A stretch of 64,000 bases of DNA. Source: Litoditis marina (Eukaryota > Nematoda > Chromadorea > Rhabditida > Rhabditidae). Under the pieces are notes generated by a model. That model saw only the letters and a program-made list of their open reading frames with translations, was not told the origin of the DNA and made no database searches. The DNA lies in the NCBI GenBank assembly GCA_964036275.1, contig OZ038437.1, positions 10,249,960 to 10,313,959 on the forward strand, read 5' to 3'. A program made the translations under genes and the position numbers. Below are positions 22,801-34,800 of this stretch, one piece after another; the stretch's first letter is position 1, and each line of letters begins with the position of its first letter.

Positions 22801-23385
22801 GTGGAATTGGCCCGAGTTGTTCTATGGTAACTACTTCCGAAAGTTGGCAAAAAAAATGGTGACTGCACTTCCGTTCGTCGTCGTCGTATGATTGTAGGTC
22901 ACACATTTCCAGTTACAACGCGTTTCACATACAATGCACCCACCTCCTTCATTTGAATTTGAATTTTGTAGTTTTTGTAGAGGGCGCACTTCATTGTGAT
23001 TTTCGCTGTAATCCGCATGTTGTCTTCGGGAATCGGAGGTAACTTACCGGTTATCACGGTAACGATAGAGAACAAAACAAGCTGGAAGCACTCAAATTTT
23101 ATTTTTATTCTTTATTCTTGTTTCTACTTCCTCCCTCTCAAATTTTTGGTTTTAGATTGTCTTTTATCGGTTACAATCATAGAAGGAAAATCTTCAGTAA
23201 GTCTCCAGTCGAGTTCTCTACGTGGAACTCGAACCTCTACTCAACTAGAAAAACGGAATTTTTCGAGTTTTTGGTTGGAATTACACTTGAACAGTTGAAC
23301 TCGAATTGTTATTTTTTTTGTTTTCAGCTCAGCTAACACTTCCTCAAAAATAGCATGTTTTTTCTGCCTTCACAACATGTCAGGA

Positions 23386-24169
23386 TATAGTTCGTTTCAC
23401 CCATCGATAGCAGTCAGCCATGCGGCCTGAGTGCACCCTATCTCAGACAATTGCCAGCCAATTGGCCAGCCCCTTTTCTATTGGCTGAGCGAGAGACTGT
23501 GCAGGTCAGAGAGACCCAGCTGTCTGCGGCCTCATTGGCCAGCACACTCTCTCGTTTCTGTAGCTGGCCAATCGAAGAAAATTGGCGCCAATCGTTCTGA
23601 GTATTGTAGGCAACTGAGTTGGCAGCTTGCCAGTCTTTTCATCATAAATAAATTAACAAACAGTGGTAATTTTGAGCTTTATTTTGTTTTCAAAAGGTTA
23701 CCACATAATCGGGGAGTAATTTGAACAAATGTTTGTGCGATAAAATTAACATTGAAAAACAACCAGAAAATATGTCGGATATCACTGTTTTCAGTTCCGG
23801 CGATTATGTTCAAATGGCCGGCTGCTTGTGCGCGCCGCGCCACCTATCGCAGCTGAGTTCAGTACCCAGCTCATGCAAAAATTTTGATCAGGCTGGTCTT
23901 TGTTGGAAACTTTGGCAACTTTCCAACAAAATTGACTCGGCCCACTAAAAGTACTGTACCGGGCTGCTATCTCAGACCATAGCCTGTTAATTACAAGTTC
24001 GCGTTTGGTCGAACCTGTATTGCAACAAATCTAGAGATAAAATGTGCCCCGAAGAGACGTCAGACGACGAGAGGAAAAATCAATGTCTATGACAGCCACG
24101 CTGTATAAACAGTTATTTACTGTTTTGCAACGACTCTTGTTCTGAGATCGATGGGTGAAACGAACTATA
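23386..24169. repeat. Inverted-repeat element, TATAGTTCGTTTCACCC ends
   Basis: A longer relative of 20161-20605. It begins TATAGTTCGTTTCACCC and ends GGGTGAAACGAACTATA. It also contains the CCAATTGGCCAGC/TTGACCAGC-type inverted block that recurs in TONSL intron 7 near 35875-36010. Confidence 0.65.
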
Positions 24170-24774
24170 CAAGTCTCACAAAAAACGCGCAGAACAAAAG
24201 TTGCGATGTTCCGAGATGTTCTGACACACCTACCAGATGGTATGAAGTTGCGAAATTTGATGATAAACGTTTTTATGACTGTACGCTGAGCTTTTGTATT
24301 AGGAAAGCTGCACGTATGGTAACGTGTCGCTAAATCTCACCATTATTAAGAGACGCATCAATCACACCAACGCTCACGTGCGCTGAATTTCTGAAAAAGT
24401 GGTAGGGTACAGTATAAGTAGTCGAACCCCTCCCCCTCCCCACACACACAGAGAATTATCTGTTCGAACTTCGGACTCAACCTAAATTTTAAATAGTTTT
24501 CAATGTGGGAAGAAAAATAATGTGTTGGGTATGATCCTGGATACTGTTTTTATATGCCTTTTAGCGAATAATGGATACAATAGTGTATTCTCATGGAGCA
24601 CAGTCCATTATATTCATATGCAATCTATTTTCACATGCATACATTGTGAATAACATTAGAAATCACTAACATACATCTATTCACCGTTGATGTGCTTGAT
24701 GCACTCAAAAAATGTCCATGTGAAAACAGCCACAATCTGTATGTGATAAAATATAGAGGACGTTATCTGTTTTG

Positions 24775-25012
24775 AGCCAAATCTATATGTAACCGGGTTT
24801 TTTGGTAAGTTGACCGGTTCTTGGTAACTCCTTTTTACGGAATTTCGGTTCCGTCCAAACTAACGGTAAAAATCACATGTTTCGTTAGAAAAACAGGTGA
24901 CCGGTTTTCAATTTTAGGTTACCAGCTGGTTACCTACTGAGATAACCTGAAAACAGGTTATCAAAAACCGTTTAGGTAGGTTACCAAACACCCGGTTACA
25001 TATATAATTCAT
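24775..25012. repeat. Inverted-repeat element, GGTTACC family
   Basis: Bounded by ATATGTAACCGGG and CCCGGTTACATATA, with GGTTACC/GGTTATC words inside. Confidence 0.6.
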
Positions 25013-27882
25013 CTTTTTGAGGTGTAATTTCAAGGGTGTAATTTTTTTTGAGGTGTAATTTTTCAGCTCTTTCCGGATTGTCCCTAAAATGAACTGAGAA
25101 ACTGCAAAGGCATCTGAATTTGCACATATCTTCACAACGTCTTCGAAATTGGTGAGTCTAGTGAACGAGATGGTAGTTTACGTGGTTTACTGCATGGAGA
25201 TTCAAACTATCTGATGAATGCTTCTCAGAGGTAACATAGTTTGAATTGAAAATATTGAGGATTTCGGTTGAAAAATTATTATAGAAGGACACATCTGAAT
25301 TTGACAGTATTCTGTCGTAAATCTAGGAGGTTCGTGATCAAGAGTTTATTACTTTGTGCCATTCCAAACATATAACATACTCAAACATTAGGGTGAAACC
25401 AGGGCTTTGGGTAAAACCAGAACACCGATTATCCCATGTTATACTTTGAACACTTTATCGTCCACCTGGATATCCTTAGCGAGCTTTCAAAATATAGTTA
25501 AGTTCCGATGGCGTTCTCCTGAGTGTCTTCAGTTACTGGGTTTAAACGAACCCAGTAACTGGGTTGGTTGAAAAGTAACATTAAGCGAGAGCAACCTGAA
25601 AACATTAAGCGAGAACAATGATAAACGCTGGAGAGATCAGAGCAAGATCAAACACTTCATCAACTCACTTGTTCTGTTAACCGATAAACAACTTGCTGAG
25701 ACAATCGATTCCGTTTAGTTGTTGTTGTGTGTTCCCAACACATATCGGGAATGACTATATCAGGATTGTACTTTGATTCCTGATATACATCAGAGTTTTT
25801 GAATTGTAACTGAAATGCGCCCAGAACGAAGTGTGAATACTGAATACAGTACAGATAACGACAAAACTGTGATCGCTGTTACTGAATCGGCAACTGTAAC
25901 AACACACTCGGAAAAGTTAGTGTTATATTGTGTTCCGAAGATTTTCCAATACAAATCAATAAAAGTAAAGTAAAATGTCCATCTCAGTTGTTTTCCATCG
26001 GCAGCTCGCAGCGCGACTTGGAAAACCGTTGACGACCACTACTTTTGATAAGATGATGTGGATTTTTTAATTATCAATTTGAAAAAAGAACAAAGTCTGT
26101 TGCTAAAAGTCTGTCAGTTAAACCATATTTGGCAGGTTTGAAGAAGGAGTTCTCAACGTTGAACACACTGGTAATCCAAACTCGTTTACCTTGTTATGGA
26201 ACAAGTGACTTCTTGTTGTTCTCAACATGTTCGTTTCAACCGTAGAGCAGCGGGATCAAACTACAAATATTTGAACTGCTTCACTGCTGACAGCGCGAGG
26301 CTCGTGCGCACTATTCGGCAAATGTCAAATCTTACCGACTATCAATTCTTACCGACTACATTTCTTACCGACTTATGGTCGGTATTGGTAAAGCCGGTTT
26401 TGCTCCTCATTTGAGGTTTTTCTTTGTTTATGTTTATTATTATTATATGTATAAACTTTATTTATGAGTTTTACGGATATATTAATTAGATTTCAAACAC
26501 TCAGTAGAATTTAGGGTTAGATGATTGGAAAACAGTCTATATGATCGGCAAATGGAACTTACCGACTTAGATCAAGTTTCTGCATTTGTGATGTTACTTG
26601 ATCATATCACTTCATTGTTTTGTATTTATACTAAAAACATGTCAGAAATGAAGATATACTACACTGAGAAAGTAATCTAGCATGTTTGCCATTTCAACTG
26701 AAGATGGCATTGTATTGTTTTGAACTTGATGCCGTTTTCGAAGTCTAAATGTCAAACTTACTAACATTTTCATAGTAAATATTCATGATTGATGTTCACG
26801 TCTCATAACCCTATGCAGACATCTTTATCGCTGACGTTTCTATTTCACTTCTCACTATATTGTGCTATGAATTATATTATTGGTTCCAGAGCAGATTGTG
26901 CTCTTCCGAACCCCGGCTGTGAAGTAAGCTGAACGGCGGATACATGAAGGAGCGTGAACTTTCAGGTCAGCTTTTAGTGTTTCTTAATGAAATAAGTGTT
27001 CGCGTTCAATATGATAGAAGAAATACAATATCATCGTTTTCATATGCTCTATGCTCTGCGCATAGGACTTGAGCGGTAGCATCCTATGTTGACCCAATTT
27101 TTGTAATTTTCGGAGTTCACATGTTATTATTAGCAAACGATAGCTCCTCATAGTTGAATGTAGTGTAGAACATATCAAACCCAATCTATTACTGTGTTTC
27201 CTATTCGCTAGGCTATCTCGGAACTTGAGCTGCAGCACGTTTTGCTGACCCAACTTTTGTAATTTTTGGAGTAACTTCACATGTTATTATTCGGAATCAA
27301 ACGAACGATAGCTTCGCATAGTTGAATGTAGTGTAGAACATATCAAGACCAGTCTATTATTGTGTTCCCTATTCGCTAGGCTATCTCAGAACTTGAGCTG
27401 CAGCACCTTTTGCTGACCCAACTTTTGTCATTTTTGGAATAACTTCACATGTTATTATTCGGAAAACAAACGAATGATAGCTGTACATAATGCAATATAG
27501 TGTAGAACATATCAAGACCAGTCTATTATTTCCCTATTCGCTAGGCTATCTCAGAACTTGAGCTGCAGCACGTTTTGCTGACCCAACTTTTGTCATTTTT
27601 GGAGGAACTTCACATGTTGTTATTCGGATTCGGAAAACAAACGAAGAATAATAGCTACATATGATTGGATTTAGTTTTGACTAGAATGTGAGCTGCTGCA
27701 GCTATAGTTAACCCTTTTCCTGTCACTCTTGCTGCGAATGTTTCGAAAACTCAGCTGATAAAAATGTAATGTTGGGTTCCACGGGTTCCACTAGTCTTTC
27801 TCAGAACTGTACCAACCCAAGTTCAGCTGTTGGTTTAGCACTACCGGTATCCGTCAGCCATATTACCTAAGCATTTCATTCT

Positions 27883-28085
27883 ATAGTCGTCGCAAAAGGA
27901 AAGGCGGGAGGGTACTGTGTATCTCACTTTTCGCTGTGTACGCACACATGTCTTCGATTCCAAGGCATGCCTATATGTGCTTTAATAGCGCAGTGTGGTT
28001 AGCGCCCCGCTACAAATATTTTGCTCGCAGGTTCGATTCCGGCTAGAGATTAATACATTTAGCACTCACTATATATATAAATGCT
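27883..28085 (+). mobile_element. tRNA-derived SINE inside the foldback loop
   Basis: The leader GGCGGGAGGGTACTGTG, then an A box AATAGCGCAGTGTGGTTAGCG and a perfect B box GGTTCGATTCC, ending with AGCACTCACTATATA. It is nested in the foldback transposon and so younger than it. Confidence 0.75.
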
Positions 28086-28222
28086 CAACGTACACATAGG
28101 AGGTATCCGTGTCCTTCTAACCATGGAATATATGACACTGTCTCACTTAGAGTTAGAGTAGAGAACGCAAGTTATGAAAAACTTCGGGTGTTCACTTTTG
28201 AAATTTAACTGTTTGTTTTCAG

Positions 28223-28320
28223 ATTGGCAGCGGATTTCCGAAGAAGGAAGCAGTTATTTTGTTCACCGACTTTTCGACCGCTATATAGAAGAACCTTGTT
28301 TCTTTAATGTACAAATATAA
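28223..28320 (+). pseudogene. Exon-like frame in the foldback loop
   Basis: A TTTTCAG acceptor is followed by a phase-1 frame DWQRISEEGSSYFVHRL ... ending in TAA at 28318-28320. Composition is protein-like, and no other exon of the same gene was identified in the loop. It could be the last exon of a captured host gene or of the element's own lost protein. The family is not recognised. Confidence 0.35.
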
Positions 28321-30699
28321 ATAGTTGAACCAATTTATTGTGTGTTCGGAATAAGCTATATAATCAAATATAACATCGTTATCTTCACAATCTCTTCTGA
28401 AACACTCCGAACGGACCATCCGCCTGAAAAAAAAACACTTTTTCTGAAAAATATAGTACTAACTGAATGCCAAAATGATAACAATTTGCGCAACTAAGCA
28501 ACTAAGGTTGCTGCAGCTCACGTTCTAGTCAAAACTATATCCAATCATAAGTTGCCTAAAAGTGACAAAATTTGGATCAAATAAAGTAGAGGTGATGCAG
28601 CTCAGGTTCTAAGATAGCCTAGCGAATAGGGAACACAATAATTGACTGGTCTTGATATGTTCTACACTATATTGCATTATGTGCAGCTATCATTCGTTTG
28701 TTTTCCGAATAATAACATGTGAAGTTACTCCAAAAATGACAAAAGTTGGGTCAGCAAAACGTGCTGCAGCTCAAGTTCTAAGATAGCCTAGCGAATAGGG
28801 AACACAATAATAGACTGGTCTTGATATGTTCTACACTATATTGCATTATGGGCAGCTATCATTCGTTTGTTTTCCGAATAATAACATGTGAACTCCGAAA
28901 ATTACAAAAATTGGGTCAACATAGGCTGCTACCGCTCAAGTCCTATGCGCAGAGCATAGAGCATATGAAAACGATGATATTGTATTTCTTCTATCATATT
29001 GAACGCGAACACTTATTTCATTAAGAAACACTAAAAGCTGACCTGAAAGTTCACGCTCCTTCATGTATCCGCCGTTCAGCTTACTTCACAGCCGGGGTTC
29101 GGAAGAGCACAATCTGCTCTGGAACCAATAATATAATTCATAGCACAATATAGTGAGAAGTGAAATAGAAACGTCAGCGATAAAGATGTCTGCATAGGGT
29201 TATGAGACGTGAACATCAATCATGAATATTTACTATGAAAATGTTAGTAAGTTTGACATTTAGACTTCGAAAACGGCATCAAGTTCAAAACAATACAATG
29301 CCATCTTCAGTTGAAATGGCAAACATGCTAGATTACTTTCTCAGGGTAGTATATCTTCATTTCTGACATGTTTTTAGTATAAATACAAAACAATGAAGTG
29401 ATATGATCAAGTAACATCACAACTGCAGAAACTTGATCTAAGTCGGTAAGTTCCATTGGCCGATCATATACACTGTTTTCCAATCATCTAAATTTTACTG
29501 AGTGTTTGAAATCTAATTAATATATCCGTAAAACTCATAAATAAAGTTTATACATATAATAATAATAAACATAAACAAAGAAAAACCTCAAATGAGGAGC
29601 AAAACCGGCTTTACCAATACCGACCCTAAGTCGGTAAGAAATGTAGTCGGTAAGAATTGATAGTCGGTAAGATTTGACATTTGCCGCACTATTCGCGAAA
29701 TGTACGTGAGTTTGCGGCGTCGTGTCAGTGAAAATAACTTTGCATTTCGGCGCGAAGTTAATTTTTTTGTCCAATTCAAAAAACCAACTTAATTTTAAAT
29801 TTTGTTTTTAAAGATTCTTAAACACTTTCATCCGATCCGCCCTCCATATTTGCCTTCTCATTCCGGTGCTCCCGATTCACCTCTTTTTATTTTAGTTCTT
29901 CTCGAGTCATTTGTATTGTACTCCTGTTTTTAAGTGTATGTTCCTCTTCCTAATAATCCAGTCAGTACCAGTTTCGCTCTCAGTTCTCATTTGTTTCATG
30001 AACGTTCTACTTTCAGATAGCTGGTTAGGCGAAAAGGTTTGCGTAAAGCTAGCTTGGATCCTCTTGCCTGTTGAGGGATTTCGTCATCTGTATTGGGAAA
30101 ACTAAAGAGTGCAAAATGGAAAAGTGAGTAGTTCCAGTTAGAGAGATTATGTGTGTGTATAACTTGTCTGAAAAGCTCACCGGTGTATCATATTTTATTA
30201 TCGAAAGGTACTGTTCATGTGACGGCCAAACACTGTCTGCATCGTTTTGGTTTGTCTGTTTGTCAATTAAAGAAGGACTATTATTTATTTATTTTTATTT
30301 ATTTATTTATTCTACACAAAATGTGCAACGGGACAAATTGAAAAAGAGAGATCGATCGATGACTATAGAAAAAGAAGAAATGCTCAAGGCTCCCAGTGCT
30401 GTGGTAGGGTGCATTCAGTGGACGAGGCTGAGGGCGGGATTGAACGGAGGAGTTGCGGACTTGGTGCGGAGGTACCCCTGGTAGCAAGATGGCTGCTACC
30501 AGCTACACCCACAACCGTTGCGGAGCGGAGCGGAGAAGATCGGAAACAGAGGAGAAGAGAAAAAGAGAAGAGAAAAATATACATATTAAAAGATTCAGAT
30601 AAAGGCACTGATATTCTTGGAGGGTAGAGGGGGGGGGGGTTAAGGCTAGCAAAACATCTATAACATTCTTACAAACAGAACTTATTGTGTGGACAACTC

Positions 30700-30797
30700 A
30701 CGTGTAAACCGTCCTTTAAACTGCAATTGAAAAATGTATCGCAGTTCAAAGGACTGAAACGTTGAGATTGGACCACATAATCGTCCTTTTTTAAATT
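30700..30797. repeat. MITE-like palindrome, GATTATGTGGACC family (left arm damaged)
   Basis: The core CTTTAAACTGCAATTG and the right arm GGACCACATAATCGTCC are kept. The left end is replaced by unrelated sequence. Confidence 0.55.
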
Positions 30798-31129
30798 TCG
30801 TTGTCTCCGTCGTGCAGACAGGTAGGTGCCGCCTGGCATACTACAGTGACGTTGTTCGAACAGTCAGTAAATTTTAAATACGGCCCCTGTTCCGGCAACA
30901 AAAGAGAAAGTTTGTCAATTTTTGATGCAAAATCTTCAGGTTCCCTGTATTTAAATTGAAAAACGGGCTCTTTCACAGGTTCATTGTATTTTTTCTCAAA
31001 TATCTATTCTACAAGAAAGGATGTATTGTGACACACATCCACCGCTGTTGCGCAGAGCAGGATGCAAAAATGATTTCATTCCACATTAGATAGGTCTCGG
31101 TGCCGGCTATTTATATTCGCGAGAGTTAG

Positions 31130-31735
31130 AACACTCAAATAGTGTGCTGGTAAAGACATAGGAACTTCTAGCCCACAGTTAAGACACTGGTAGAACGGTA
31201 GTAACAGTTATACTGTGGTGATATGGTCGTAAACGTCCCGCGATTCAGTGGTAAACTTCCGGTAACGTTGAATCACGTTTACTACCAGTAAATCGGTTAT
31301 CTATCTCTAGTAATTTGAAAACTGAACAAGATATCTAATACCACATGTGACACCTATATTAGATACGGATGTCTGCGAGACTGCTCTGCAGGCTTCTGGC
31401 TGTTTACGGTTTAATTACCCAAGTTTTGAGGTACTTTTCACCTCTAATGCGAGCTCAGTATTTAGTACGTGGGAACTGGATACTAGAAGGGCCATGAAGA
31501 GATAATTAAATTTTGTTTTATAAAAAAATAATTTTTGAGTGTTTTATTTTCGATAATTCGAAATAATTTTACTGCGGTTTTACTGCAGTTGAACTACAAC
31601 TTTACTGGCGTTTTACTGCAGTAGCGACACCGTACTACTACCGTTTTACGACTGGTGATACTGCAGTAACACTACCAGTAAAACGGCGGTAGTACGATGT
31701 TGCTACTGTAGTAGAGCGCCGGTTTTATCTTTACA
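31130..31735. repeat. Inverted-repeat region, TTTACTGCAGT/ACTACCAGTAAA words
   Basis: Many short complementary words (GTTTTACTGCAGT, ACCAGTAAAACGG, CGGTAGTA) alternate on both strands. It is probably one or two eroded foldback elements upstream of TONSL. It has no coding capacity. Confidence 0.4.
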
Positions 31736-31869
31736 GTGGATGTTGCAGATTTGCGGAAATCCGGTATTTCCGTGAACACGATGACTGTTTGTGCGATGTT
31801 TCAGCCATTCAATTTATAAATTTATCTGCTGTTTCAGCCATGCAATTTATTTTTCTATCTCACTTTCAG

Positions 31870-34800
31870 AACTTGAGAAGGAGTTACGTGCGGCCGAAAA
31901 GGCTCACGACTTCAGAAGGCAAATAGAGATCAACAACTCTCTGGGAAACCTGTGCAGAGCCGCTGGAGACCAAGAATCAGCCGTTTGCTACTTCGAAACT
32001 TGTAAGTTTGTACTTTGTGCTTTAGTTTCAAACGTAAATAGTATTTTTTTTTTATTATTTTAGATTTTTTCGAATGAGGAATTCTCACAAGTGATAAATT
32101 TAGAGTACCATCAGTGACCCCGCGGTTGTCGTAATCGGGAAAAATGAGCATCAGTCAATATCAAAAAGGGGGGTATTTTACGTATATTTATAAAAAAATC
32201 TATTTCCCACAGTGGGCGAGAAATAACATTTTTTCTGGTGTGGGAGGGTTTGCGGGTGGAAGTAGTGAGTGAGGCACCGCGCTCGAAAATATTAAACCAG
32301 TTTCATATGTGTGTGTGCATACTATTTGCAGCTGTCAACGTATGCTCTCAACATGATTCATTCTTAGACGAGTCGTTTGCTCTCCGAGCACTAGCAGAGA
32401 TTTCCGCGAGTAATGGTAATGTTTTGTCCGTCTTTTTTTTAACAGTACTTCTCTACATGGGACTAGATTGGTTTTGGTATGTTGTAGCTTAGCAAAATGT
32501 GTTTTAACGTGATGTGATCAGGAACCCCGTAAAATGTTAGAAGACCAAGAAAACTTCAATTGCTATACTTCCCTATTATGAGGTAGTACGAGGTAGGGCT
32601 GCGAGAATCTAGAACAGCCCATGAGTAGTTTATTCGCAATGGAACACGTGACTCCGATGTGCAATATCACGGGTTCAATTGCATGCGGCTGACGGAAGCA
32701 TAAACTCTGCTAAAAGATGGTCTGACAGGAACCGAATCTCGTCCTCGTGTCTTGCGCTCCACGGTTAATTCTGTGGCTCCACTGCGAATGCGCCCCAAAA
32801 ACCAAGGTTTATAGTATCCTCAAATGAGTAGGGATTGAATGTTGCAAAAATATGAATGAATCAGTTTTTGTAGCGCATCTGCATTGGAGCGACGGAATCA
32901 ACCGTGGAGCGCAAGAACGAGATTAGGTTCCTGTCAGACCCCCTTTAATGTCGGTCGCCCAAAGTGAGCTTGTGCTTTTGTTTGAAGGTAATCGTTCGAC
33001 CGCGTTGGAACACATACAGCTTTTTCGAAAAGCCGCTGCTGCTTCTGAAAACCACTCGCAAATCCAGCTTGCGTACCATGTGTCCGCACATGTGTTTCAC
33101 CGTCTTTGGGACAGCTGCGGCCCCAAGCAGAAAAATCGACAAGATCTGGAGCAAGTGGGTGTTTATTGTTCTTACTTTCCATTCATACTTTTGCCGTAAC
33201 CTCGGCCGAGTAGTGTAGTTTTGTTAAAATTGGTTCATTCTCAGCGAAGACTGATAAACAACGGACTAAAACTAGTATTAAGCTCAAATAACAGTTTACG
33301 TTTTCTCATCGTATATGAGCAGTTTTGCATAAAAATGGCATTCTTATGTCGTTTGATTGTCGTCTGTGAACAACGCAAGCGTATCGTTGTCAGGATCAAA
33401 AACAGCTATTAAAACTTTGAAAAAGCTTCGTTTTTAGGTTCGTTTTATAACTTGCTTTAGGCATTACACTGGTGCAAAGAGAGCGTAAACTACCTGAAAC
33501 TTCACGGTAACCTGCTTGAAGCCGACAATTTGGCGGAAGCCGGAAGAGAAAAGTTGAAGCGAAAGGCAAACATTGTATGGCTTATTCCCTCCTATTTTGT
33601 TCATCTGTTAAACATGAAGCTTACTATTTCCGTACACGGATAAACTGAAAATAAGCAGGAAATTTGAAATACGGCTCCTTAATTGCCGAACCGTGCAGAA
33701 GTTTCACGTAAAGTGTTGCGATATGTGCCAGATACACAGGCAATCAGGAAGCAACCAGGTTGCATTTTTAATCTTCGAAGTCGCACATTTTCACAATTAT
33801 ACTAATTATACACTTACTATTTATTTTTTTCTCCGGGCTAAGTCAGTTTTTGAACCAAACGGGAGACTTTGTTGGATGCTCCATCAAAAAAACCACCTGT
33901 TTTTCTTTCTAAACGGGATTTTGAGCTACCCTAATTTCATCGTTAGTCCCACTTTACTGATGACAGCTTCATCTTCCACCCGGTTTGGTAGTTTGCTCGC
34001 TCAAATGGAACACCTGCTTTTTAATTAATTCATGTGGACAAAAAAGTTCTCAAAAAGGTATGTTTTGAAGTTTTGAAGCAATTTTTTTTTTAGGATTCGC
34101 TGTTTGCAAATATCTACGCCAACATGGGTAACAAGGAGAAGGCTGAAGCGCACTGGGAGAGCGCCTATTCCTTTGCGTGAGTTCAATTATCGCGCAGTTG
34201 GCCAGTTGGTTTCCATATTATGAACTAATTCCAACCTGGCTGCATATTTCAGTTAAGTGGTCCGAATAATCAGAATTACGTTTTCGTCAAAAACGAGAAA
34301 ATTCGTCTATTTTTGTTGCAAAATCAGTAATTTTTACATGTTCCACTCTAAAACGGATCACTTTTTGCCGAGTATTCGGACCTTACGGTGTGTACCTGGC
34401 TGGCAATAGTTTGTACCCAGGACACACATCGTCAAGCCCCCTATTAGGGGTGAAAGAGGATATGTCGACTAAGTCCTTGTGAATATATAGATTTCGAAAG
34501 AAGAACTATATATTTTATACAAAATTCGTGATTAAATAACGAAACATGGGTGAAAGTTGCCATTTCGCAGAGCTAGCGAACATTTACGGCCTCGGCGGTG
34601 TAGGATTAAGCCTGACGTCTTTTTCGTTGGTCGTTGTCACCATCCCGCAGTAAACTTGTCCGAGTAACTGGAATAAATCAAAAAACAGCAGGAGAATTTG
34701 TCTCTTTTTGGATGCAAAATCACCAATTTTTACGCGTTCAGATTCAAAACGGACTGATTTTTGTCCAATAGTCGGACCTTGCTGGTATGTGGTTGTCACC

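Larger units (their letters stand above)
22801..26307. other. Repeat-rich intergenic stretch
   Basis: No phase-consistent gene was found. Recognisable parts are the inverted-repeat element at 23386-24169 and the GGTTACC-family element at 24775-25012. The remainder is AT-rich unique-looking DNA in which I see nothing definite. Confidence 0.4.
26317..29685. mobile_element. 3.4-kb foldback transposon, Mutator-like by 9-bp target duplication
   Basis: The left arm 26317-27705 and the right arm 28505-29685 are inverted copies. The termini are GGCAAATGTCAAATC and GATTTGACATTTGCC, followed inward by repeated TCTTACCGACT words. Direct 9-bp repeats GCACTATTC flank it exactly (26308-26316 and 29686-29694). 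Nine-bp duplications with long inverted arms are typical of Mutator-like and foldback elements (family knowledge). The inner arms hold a tandem unit of about 160 bp (CTATTCGCTAGGCTATCTC), three copies on the left and two on the right. The loop holds a SINE and an exon-like frame. No transposase is seen, so it is probably non-autonomous. Confidence 0.85.
29695..31869. other. Stretch between the foldback element and TONSL; possible TONSL leader exon
   Basis: A CTACTTTCAG acceptor at about 30016, an ATG at 30116-30118 and a strong donor GTGAGT at 30124 make a candidate first exon ATGGAAAA. Its phase (2) does not fit TONSL exon 31870 (needs phase 1), so another small exon would be required. The rest holds TTTA-rich sequence near 30280, a G run near 30630, a GATTATGTGGACC palindrome (30700-30797) and an inverted-repeat region with TTTACTGCAG/CAGTAAAAC words (31130-31735). 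Confidence 0.35.

Noticed and set aside
30149..30627. Cluster of overlapping ORFs before TONSL
   Set aside because: All frames are open because of TTTA-rich and purine-rich composition; no phase-consistent link to TONSL.
32934..33218. Several overlapping 70-85 residue ORFs on both strands
   Set aside because: They are shadows of TONSL exon 3 (32988-33154), whose frame is fixed by phase with exons 2 and 4.
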